Below are positions 13,835 through 19,725 of a DNA stretch of 19,725 nt, piece by piece; positions within the stretch are counted from its first letter, which is position 1; each line of letters starts with the position of its first letter. The position numbers and the translations under genes were made by a program. The notes beneath the pieces were generated by a model. It was not told the DNA's origin. It saw only the letters and a program-made list of their open reading frames with translations, and did no database searches. The stretch comes from Chlamydiota bacterium (GTDB lineage: Bacteria; Chlamydiota; Chlamydiia; Chlamydiales; Rhabdochlamydiaceae): NCBI GenBank assembly GCA_011065225.1, contig JAAKFC010000008.1:1-19725 (forward strand), given 5' to 3'.

Positions 13835-14626
13835 TTAGCTTTCGTTATTTTTTAACCTTAATAATGCAGCATCCACAATATGTGATGATGGGTGTCGTTT
13901 TGGAGAAATATCATGAGCCAAAATCTTAAAGTTCTCACTACAGCTGCGGAGACTATCAGCAAATTCTTCCGAACTTCTCGCTCGCACAGTGAGTTGTAGA
14001 AAAGTAGCGAGTTGGGTAAAGAACACTTGAATATTTTCATCTTTTTGAAAAATGAAACTTCCAGGATCGGGAGAACTCGTAAGCCAAGAGAACCATGAGG
14101 AAGGAAGAAATTCTTGTTTTAGGGACTTGATTTTTTCACGAAGAGACAGAAGATCAACACCTCTGAATTCCTTTAACCAATTTTGTACTTTCTCTGTTCT
14201 CTCTTGCAGTTCTTTATATTTGGAATCGCGCTCTGAAAGGCCTTTTTTGATATCTATTGGGCTCAATTTTAAATCTTCTAGTACGTTTGCCCTTTCTGAT
14301 TCTGTGGATGAAGATTTTAGAATTTCTAAACCTTTTTCAAAAGCTGCCTGAATTTTTCCTGCTATTTCACAAAGCTCAGACAGAATCTGTTCTTTCCTCT
14401 CGAATTCTAGAACTTTATCAATGTCATCTTGAGTAATGAGTGCATCAGAATTTTGTTGCTTATTTACTATTCTTCCGTTGACTTCACCCTGTAAAACAGC
14501 AATAGCCATGCTTGCATGTTCAATAGCTTCATGAAAAGGACATGTATATGCAGTTCCATCTTTTTTTAAAGTTTCGACTTGCTGTGCCCAATCAGAACTG
14601 AAAGATTCAAAAGTGACACCACTCAT
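13835..14626 (-). CDS. Hypothetical coiled-coil protein, 263 aa
   Basis: I do not recognise this protein. It begins MSGVTFESFSSDWAQQVETL with no signal peptide. AGGAG lies seven bases upstream of the ATG at 14626, and a strong promoter is at 14657-14685. The sequence is mostly helical; residues about 70-185 are heptad-rich (KVLEFERKEQILSELCEIAG, then SKYKELQERTEKVQNWLKEF and SLREKIKSLKQE), suggesting coiled coil. A short aromatic, Pro-containing patch (PSSWFSWLTSSPDPGSF) breaks the helices before a C-terminal helical region. There is no catalytic motif. It is probably expressed with the 170-aa gene downstream; the 276-base gap between them contains the decayed small ORF. A structural or host-interacting role is speculation. 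Confidence 0.65.
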   Translation of the reverse strand: MSGVTFESFSSDWAQQVETLKKDGTAYTCPFHEAIEHASMAIAVLQGEVNGRIVNKQQNSDALITQDDIDKVLEFERKEQILSELCEIAGKIQAAFEKGLEILKSSSTESERANVLEDLKLSPIDIKKGLSERDSKYKELQERTEKVQNWLKEFRGVDLLSLREKIKSLKQEFLPSSWFSWLTSSPDPGSFIFQKDENIQVFFTQLATFLQLTVRARSSEEFADSLRSCSENFKILAHDISPKRHPSSHIVDAALLRLKNNES

Positions 14627-14656
14627 GTGCCGTCTCCTAGGATTGTATGGGCCAGT

Positions 14657-14685
14657 ATTTTAATTTTTAGTGCACTTTTTTTCAA
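14657..14685 (-). promoter_or_regulatory. Sigma70-type promoter for the 263-aa gene
   Basis: On the minus strand TTGAAA (14685-14680) and TAAAAT (14662-14657) are separated by exactly 17 bases, and each matches 5 of 6 consensus positions. Transcription would start near 14650, giving a leader of about 24 bases that contains the AGGAG ribosome binding site. Confidence 0.65.
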
Positions 14686-14706
14686 TCACTTTTATGCTAA
14701 ACTGTG

Positions 14707-15306
14707 ATGATGCAAGAGGTAGAATTCGAAGGACGGCAGTATCGCATCTCATTTGATACGATGCCCCATTCACTTAAAGAAATGCTTTCGAGTACAGAGC
14801 TCAAGAAGTATCTGGAACTTTTAGAAGCGGTTCAGAAAAACCCCCGCTCAGTGTACGCAGAAATAAAAACTTTTGGGGCAGCGCATAGCGATGTGCCCGA
14901 GGTGATCAATTTGCTCACTTTTGCCCATATCCAAAATCATCAGATTGTGGAAGCAGAAAAGCTGATTGCCGATACTTTTCAGGCGCACCCAGAATATCTT
15001 TTTGCTCGGATCAATTATGCGGATCAGTGCATCCGGAAGAAAAAGCTCGAGATGGTCCCAAAGATTTTTCCTACTTTCGATTTAAAGAAGCTATGTCCTG
15101 AAAAAGAGGTATTTCACACGAGTGAGTTTCGTGGATTTCTCATCATGATGACCTATTACTATAAAGAGCGAAAAATGCGCGAAAAAACTCTTCACTACTT
15201 TGAAAAAGCCAAAGAGATCGAGCCGCATCATCCTAGCGTGCTTTATCTAGAGAAAAAGCTTTTTAAAAAACCTCTATGGCTGCATTTTTTCGGCAAGAAG
15301 AAGTGA
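14707..15306 (+). CDS. TPR-like helical repeat protein
   Basis: This soluble protein is about 199 aa. GTG ATG ATG at 14704-14712 offers three adjacent starts; the first ATG is used here. No Shine-Dalgarno is visible, and a -10-like TATGCT sits at 14693-14698, so the mRNA may be nearly leaderless. The C-terminal part contains TPR-like helix pairs: ALA-type packing in VINLLTFAHIQNHQIVEAEKL, then YLFARINYADQCIRKKKLEM, and a last unit KTLHYFEKAKEIEPHHPSVL typical of the TPR consensus (Ala-8/Ala-20 and a Pro at the turn). It ends in a basic-aromatic tail, LFKKPLWLHFFGKKK. TPR proteins are protein-protein scaffolds; the partner is unknown. Its 3' end overlaps the convergent ileS by 33 bases. Confidence 0.75.
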   Translation: MMQEVEFEGRQYRISFDTMPHSLKEMLSSTELKKYLELLEAVQKNPRSVYAEIKTFGAAHSDVPEVINLLTFAHIQNHQIVEAEKLIADTFQAHPEYLFARINYADQCIRKKKLEMVPKIFPTFDLKKLCPEKEVFHTSEFRGFLIMMTYYYKERKMREKTLHYFEKAKEIEPHHPSVLYLEKKLFKKPLWLHFFGKKK

Positions 15307-18300
15307 AATCTTTGTTTTTTCCCCATTGATATCCCACTCGGTTCCATCTGACACAGTAAAATCGATACTGACACCAAGAACTTCATGCATGATGTAATCA
15401 CGATGGGATTCAAAGGCCTCTTTGACCCGATCCGTGGTTTGCATCCCAATTTCAATGCGATCTGTTACGAAAAAACCAGCTTCTCGCCGCATGGTGTTGA
15501 TTTTATTGATGAGTTCACGAGCAATCCCTTCAAGGATAAGCTCTTCGCTGAGCTCTGTATCAAGAGCAACCGTGATTCCTTTCTCTGATCGGGCTACAAG
15601 GCCTTCTAGTACCTGTCGATCGACAGTGACATCTTCGGGGGTGAGAGTAAAGGGTTCTCCTTCCAAATCGATTTCCAAGGGACTGCCACTGAGAAGAGTC
15701 ATCATTTGTTTTTGGTCAAATTTCTCGATCGTTTTTTGTACAATGCGCATTTTGGGCCCCACCTTTTTTCCCAGTATGCGAAAATTAGGCTTGCACATGA
15801 GAGTAACAAAATCTTCTTCTTTGCTGGAAAAGGCAACCTTATGGACATTGAGCTCTTCGGCAATGAGTGTTTCTTGGCGCTTTAGTGCTGCAAGAAGTGT
15901 CTCATCAGCGGTGACGACATGGGCCATCTTGAGGGGCTGGCGGACTTTGAATTTGTGTTCTTTTCGCAAAGCATGGGCATTACTCACGACGATTTGCGTT
16001 GCCGCCATTTCTTTTTCCAGAAGAGTGTCGCGCAGTTGAAAATCTGCGATAGGATAATCGCAGAAGTGTACCGACTCGGGATCCTTTTCACTTTTTAACT
16101 GGAGATAGATGGCTTCAGTCAGAAATGGAATGAAGGGAGCAGCAACTTTCGTCAGTGCAACGAGGACTTGATAGAGCGTTCCAAATGCCTCTCTCCGATC
16201 GGGCGTATCTTCTTCAGCCCAAAAACGTATGCGACACCGGCGGATGTACCAATTGGTGAGAGAATCGATAAATGCAACAAAGGGTATGACTGCAGAACGA
16301 AGTTCATAGCGATCCATGGCGTCTGTCACCTCTTCAATCAGTTGCTGCAACTTAGAGAGGATCCATCGATCGATATCGGCGCTTGGCGTACTGGTTAGCT
16401 CTTTGGGCTCCCAATTGTAAATTTTGGCATAGGTACAGAGAAAAACATGGGCATTCCAAAAAGGGATAAGGACAGAGCGCATTACCTGCTCGACCCCCTT
16501 TTCAGAAAAGCGCAAATCTTCGGCTTCTACTGCCCCACTTCCCATGAGAAAAAGGCGGATCGCATCGGCGCCATATTGGTTGATGACCTTATCTGGGTCC
16601 GGATAGTTTTTGAGCCTCTTAGACATCTTGTTGCCATCTTCGGCCAAGATGATCCCATTGACGATCACATTCTGAAAAGCTGGCTTATCGAAAAGCGCTG
16701 TGGAGAGAACATTGAGCGTATAAAACCATCCGCGCGTTTGATCCAGTCCTTCTGCAATAAAATCAGCTGGAAAGGCCTCCATGGTCTCTTTTTCATTCTC
16801 GAAGGGATAGTGGTTTTGGGCATAAGGCATAGCCCCTGACTCAAACCAACAGTCAAACACTTCAGGAATCCGCTTAAACGTTTTTCCATTTTCTTCAAAA
16901 GTCAAATCATCGATAAAATGGCGGTGCAGATCAGAAATTTTCTTGCCTGTACGCTTTTCAAGTTCTGCAATACTGCCAATGACGAGAATTTCTCCATCCT
17001 CACTGCGCCAAATGGGAATCGGTGTCCCCCAATAGCGATTGCGCGAGATGGACCAATCACGTGCATTTTCGAGCCACTTGCCAAAACGCCCTTGTTTGAT
17101 GTGCCCGGGCACCCAATGGATCTCTTCATTATTCTTGAGGAGGCGGTCTTTGATCTTTTCTACGGCGACAAACCAAGTGCGCATTGCGCGATAGATCAAA
17201 GGAGTGTCTGAGCGCCAGCAAAAAGGATAGCGGTGACGCACTTGTGTATGGCGAAACACTCGTTTCTTTTCCTTAAGCATTTTGATAATTTCTTTGTCGG
17301 CATCTTTGACAAACTGCCCTTCCAACTCGGGAATTTCTTTTGTGAATTTTCCGTTTTGATCCACCGGGCAGACCAGCTCAATGCCCGCCTGTGTGCAGAT
17401 GAAAAAGTCTGCCTCTCCAAAAGCAGGAGCCATATGTACAATTCCACTGCCCTCTTCTGTCGAGACAAATTCATCCATAAGAACCTGAAAGGCCGATTCT
17501 TGTTTTTTATGAGCATAATAGGGAAACAGAGGCTCAAAATGCTTTCCTACGAGCTCTTTTCCCTTCATTGCCTCAACAACTTCATATTCTTCGGGGTTTT
17601 TGAAATAAGCCCCGAGCCGATCTTTTGCAAGAATGTAGTATTGATCGCTTTCTTTAGTCAGAATTTTGACATACTCAATCTCAGGCCCAACCGCTAGCGC
17701 CAAATTGGAAGGGAGCGTCCAGGGCGTGGTTGTCCAAGCGAGAAAAGCCGTGCGTGGGTCTGAAGTGAGCGGAAAAGTCACAGTCAAAGAAGGATCATCC
17801 ACATCCCGATAATTGAGATTAGCCTCAAAATTGGAGAGAGGAGTCCCCAATTTAGCTGAATAGGGCATCACTTTGAAGCCTTCATAGACAAGCCCTTTCG
17901 CATAGAGCTGTGAGAATGCCCACCAAACTGATTCCATAAAAGAAAGGTCCATTGTCTGATAGGTCTGATCGAAATCGACCCATCTTCCCATTCGATTGAC
18001 AGTCCTTTTCCATTCCTCGGTATAGCGCAAAACAATACTGCGGCATTCTTCATTGAATTTGTCGATCCCAAATGACTCAATTTCAGGGCCACCTGAAAGT
18101 CCTTGGGCTTTTTCGATTTCATTTTCCACAGGAAGACCATGACAGTCCCAACCAAAACGCCTGGGAACAAAAAAACCCTGCATCGTTTTGAATCTAGGCA
18201 CGACATCCTTAATCGTTCCAGCGAGTAAATGGCCATAGTGGGGAAGGCCTGTTGCAAAAGGAGGACCATCATAAATGGAGAAGAGAGAACCTTGGCTGCG

Positions 18301-18399
18301 CTTTTCTATAGAAGATTTAAAAACTTCTCTTTTTTGCCAAAATTCTAAAATCCGTTCTTCACGCCCAGGAAAAGTTTCTTTCTGGTTGATTTCAAACAT
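15274..18399 (-). CDS. ileS: Isoleucyl-tRNA synthetase (eukaryote-like type)
   Basis: This 1041-aa cytosolic class-I synthetase charges tRNA-Ile with isoleucine. The ATP-binding motifs are HYGH (residues 54-57, in PPFATGLPHYGH) and KMSKR (591-595, in GNKMSKRLKNYPDP). The editing domain contains AWTTTPWTLPSN (221-232) and GSGIVHMAPAFGEAD (about 317-331), which clear mischarged valine. The anticodon-binding domain includes DRWILSKLQQL and NWYIRRCRIRFW. The length and the HYGH/KMSKR forms match the eukaryotic/archaeal type found in chlamydiae and some other bacteria, the type known for low mupirocin sensitivity. The C-terminus lacks the zinc-binding Cys cluster seen in the common bacterial type. 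The ATG overlaps the upstream Inc-like gene by eight bases, and no strong Shine-Dalgarno is present. Confidence 0.97.
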   Translation of the reverse strand: MFEINQKETFPGREERILEFWQKREVFKSSIEKRSQGSLFSIYDGPPFATGLPHYGHLLAGTIKDVVPRFKTMQGFFVPRRFGWDCHGLPVENEIEKAQGLSGGPEIESFGIDKFNEECRSIVLRYTEEWKRTVNRMGRWVDFDQTYQTMDLSFMESVWWAFSQLYAKGLVYEGFKVMPYSAKLGTPLSNFEANLNYRDVDDPSLTVTFPLTSDPRTAFLAWTTTPWTLPSNLALAVGPEIEYVKILTKESDQYYILAKDRLGAYFKNPEEYEVVEAMKGKELVGKHFEPLFPYYAHKKQESAFQVLMDEFVSTEEGSGIVHMAPAFGEADFFICTQAGIELVCPVDQNGKFTKEIPELEGQFVKDADKEIIKMLKEKKRVFRHTQVRHRYPFCWRSDTPLIYRAMRTWFVAVEKIKDRLLKNNEEIHWVPGHIKQGRFGKWLENARDWSISRNRYWGTPIPIWRSEDGEILVIGSIAELEKRTGKKISDLHRHFIDDLTFEENGKTFKRIPEVFDCWFESGAMPYAQNHYPFENEKETMEAFPADFIAEGLDQTRGWFYTLNVLSTALFDKPAFQNVIVNGIILAEDGNKMSKRLKNYPDPDKVINQYGADAIRLFLMGSGAVEAEDLRFSEKGVEQVMRSVLIPFWNAHVFLCTYAKIYNWEPKELTSTPSADIDRWILSKLQQLIEEVTDAMDRYELRSAVIPFVAFIDSLTNWYIRRCRIRFWAEEDTPDRREAFGTLYQVLVALTKVAAPFIPFLTEAIYLQLKSEKDPESVHFCDYPIADFQLRDTLLEKEMAATQIVVSNAHALRKEHKFKVRQPLKMAHVVTADETLLAALKRQETLIAEELNVHKVAFSSKEEDFVTLMCKPNFRILGKKVGPKMRIVQKTIEKFDQKQMMTLLSGSPLEIDLEGEPFTLTPEDVTVDRQVLEGLVARSEKGITVALDTELSEELILEGIARELINKINTMRREAGFFVTDRIEIGMQTTDRVKEAFESHRDYIMHEVLGVSIDFTVSDGTEWDINGEKTKISLLLAEKMQP

Positions 18400-19180
18400 G
18401 TTTCTTATAGTGATCGTGTGCGGCAGGAGAGCCTAAGGTTGACTGTTTATCCTCTTTATTGGAGTATTTTAATGATTCCATTTTCGGCCATTTTCTAAAA
18501 ATATCCCAAGCGAGATTTGTTAAATCTTTCATGCGTTCTGCTGAAATAATTCTGTCTTTAATATGATTCAGAGAAGGCTCAACAATGTTATTATAATCCC
18601 AATCTTTCTCACGTGAACGAAAAAAATTATAGATGACATAACTATGTTTACTAGCCATGTCTTGGACATATTTGACCAGTTTACTTTCTTTACGGCTGAT
18701 ATCTGTTTCATAGTATTGTTGGAAAGTTTTGATTCTCGAAATGAGAAACATACCATTGAGTCCAATGCCATAATAGGGCATAACGACACCACAAGTACTA
18801 ATCCCCATGCTGATAAAGCCATACATTACATGCATCCAATGGATTTTGCATCTCGTCCTCAGATTACTTGAAAGGCCCAATGTCAAAACAGTAAATACAG
18901 TATAAAAAATAGCAGAAACAAGATTGGTGATTGTACTCACAAGACACATCAGACCTGCCTCAAAAAAAGTCACCCGGGAAGAAAGCATTTTTGTTAATGA
19001 AAACTTCTCTAAAAAGACATATGAGACATTTTTTAAACTGGCATAAGAAACCTGAACGAGCGCAGAAGACTCTGCAAGCACCCGCCCTTTACCAGAAGAT
19101 TCAGGGAGGTATTCTCGCATTCCCTCTTGGATAGAGGCCACTAGCCCTGAAAAAGCGGAAAATGGTACAGCACTCGACAT
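18392..19180 (-). CDS. Candidate inclusion-membrane (Inc-like) protein
   Basis: The family of this 262-aa protein is not recognised. Two long hydrophobic segments (about residues 71-103 and 115-148) are separated only by the short polar turn SSNLRTRCKIHW. This is the bilobed hydrophobic domain used to recognise chlamydial Inc proteins, which are type III-secreted into the vacuole membrane with both ends facing host cytosol. The N-terminal 70 residues are soluble and Ser-rich without a signal peptide; the C-terminal 110 residues are charged and helical. The ATG at 19180 has a promoter with a perfect TATAAT upstream but only a weak ribosome binding site. Its end overlaps ileS by eight bases, so the two are probably co-transcribed, an odd pairing. 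An ordinary inner-membrane protein is the alternative. Confidence 0.7.
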   Translation of the reverse strand: MSSAVPFSAFSGLVASIQEGMREYLPESSGKGRVLAESSALVQVSYASLKNVSYVFLEKFSLTKMLSSRVTFFEAGLMCLVSTITNLVSAIFYTVFTVLTLGLSSNLRTRCKIHWMHVMYGFISMGISTCGVVMPYYGIGLNGMFLISRIKTFQQYYETDISRKESKLVKYVQDMASKHSYVIYNFFRSREKDWDYNNIVEPSLNHIKDRIISAERMKDLTNLAWDIFRKWPKMESLKYSNKEDKQSTLGSPAAHDHYKKHV

Positions 19181-19212
19181 AGAACGTAACTTGTTGTAGA
19201 ATAATGAGTAGA

Positions 19213-19241
19213 ATTATAGGTCAGAAAACCTTTAAGATAAA
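19213..19241 (-). promoter_or_regulatory. Promoter for the Inc-like/ileS operon
   Basis: On the minus strand a perfect TATAAT (19218-19213) lies 17 bases downstream of TTTATC (19241-19236), a poor -35 with 3 of 6 matches. Transcription would start near 19206, about 25 bases before the ATG at 19180. It is back to back with the ssrA promoter. Confidence 0.5.
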
Positions 19242-19284
19242 CCTTTAAATCGAAATACCTAATGGTAAGCGACTTACAAAAAAG

Positions 19285-19313
19285 TTGAAAAAAATTCTAC
19301 AATATGTTATATT
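19285..19313 (+). promoter_or_regulatory. Promoter of ssrA
   Basis: TTGAAA (19285-19290) and TATATT (19308-19313) are separated by exactly 17 bases and match 5 of 6 consensus positions each. The first base of mature tmRNA, G at 19320, lies seven bases after the -10, so transcription probably starts at the mature 5' end. Confidence 0.75.
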
Positions 19314-19319
19314 AACTAT

Positions 19320-19722
19320 GGGGGTGTAAAGGCTTCGACTTGGCAATGGAACATAAGTGGCATGCAGAGGACGTCAGTTGGCCTCTCAAAAAAACTGGCA
19401 AATTGATAAATGGCAAATCTAACAAGATTGTCGAAGTTGATTTTTCTCCAGAAAAATTGGCTATTGCAGCTTAAGACCTAACAGTCTAAGCAGCTCGGTG
19501 ACCTAAGATGTATCAGGCATTTTAGAATCACTGTCATATCTCCTGGTTTGAAATGCGATCCATTTAAGCTTTTTAGGATTGTGATTCGAGATTTAAAAAG
19601 GCGGGTTGTTTCTTAAGTGGGGCATCTTCCATCAGAAGCAACTGCGAAACTGAAGATGATAAGCATGTAGTCATTTATGCTGAAGTTGGCTAAGGACGAG
19701 AGTTCGATTCTCTCCACCTCCA
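19320..19722 (+). ncRNA. ssrA: Transfer-messenger RNA (tmRNA)
   Basis: The gene is complete and one-piece, about 403 bases. The 5' end GGGGGTG (19320-19326) pairs with CACCTCC (19715-19721) as a seven-base acceptor stem with one G-U pair, and A at 19722 is the discriminator; CCA is not encoded. The T arm with GTTCGATTC and the 5' segment TAAAGGCTTCGAC are typical. By alignment with the chlamydial form (AATAAAT before the resume codon), translation resumes at GGC 19412, giving the tag GKSNKIVEVDFSPEKLAIAA and stop TAA at 19472-19474. The remainder can form the pseudoknots of the family. With SmpB it rescues stalled ribosomes and tags the unfinished protein for proteolysis. It lies divergent from the Inc-like/ileS operon. 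Confidence 0.95.
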
Positions 19723-19725
19723 ATA

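Noticed and set aside
15422..16039. 205-codon plus-strand ORF antisense to ileS
   Set aside because: It is Ser/Arg-rich antisense shadow of a clearly coding gene.
17233..17697. 154-codon plus-strand ORF antisense to ileS
   Set aside because: It lies antisense to the editing-domain region of ileS and has no promoter, ribosome binding site or family signature.
19320..19725. Integration site for a mobile element at the tmRNA 3' end
   Set aside because: ssrA is a common attachment site, but no integrase or duplicated 3' end is visible and the window ends three bases after the gene.

Overview
The window most likely comes from the chromosome of an environmental chlamydia (phylum Chlamydiota, perhaps Simkania-like). 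The clues are a CHLPS/DUF818-type protein, a chlamydial-type Na+/H+ antiporter, a eukaryote-type isoleucyl-tRNA synthetase, a chlamydia-like one-piece tmRNA, and several lineage-specific membrane or coiled-coil proteins of the kind obligate intracellular bacteria secrete. Placement below phylum level is inference. There is no prophage, insertion sequence, CRISPR array or tRNA cluster.

Layout. Positions 1-2836 (+) hold the 3' part of a mercuric-reductase/dihydrolipoamide-dehydrogenase-like flavoprotein and an ABC-2 exporter pair. The exporter ATPase is interrupted near its end by an in-frame TAA. Positions 2847-5606 (+) hold a good promoter and two tandem paralogues of unknown function, each with a central hydrophobic segment and a basic C-terminal tail. 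Positions 5616-6766 (-) hold an O-methyltransferase overlapping a DUF6314-like protein. Divergent from it, 6796-8229 (+) encodes a DUF818 alpha/beta-hydrolase-like protein with a Cys in the nucleophile elbow. A long imperfect hairpin separates it from the next, convergent operon.

Positions 8281-11987 (-) form a tightly overlapping operon: a small exported coiled-coil protein, pncB, pncA and a Na+/H+ antiporter. PncA and PncB turn nicotinamide into nicotinate and then nicotinate mononucleotide, which is NAD salvage. A secreted hypothetical protein (12069-12773, +) diverges from it. The next noncoding block (12774-13045) holds a cluster of DnaA-box-like nonamers and a Rho-independent terminator. 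Two unrecognised minus-strand genes follow (13046-14626), with a possible decayed small ORF between them, then a TPR-like gene (+).

The right end has ileS preceded by an overlapping gene for a candidate inclusion-membrane protein (minus strand), and the complete ssrA (tmRNA) gene on the plus strand with its own promoter. The most novel material is the tandem paralogue pair, the Inc-like protein coupled to ileS, the unknown pair at 13046-14626, the DnaA-box cluster, and the nonsense codon in the ABC ATPase.
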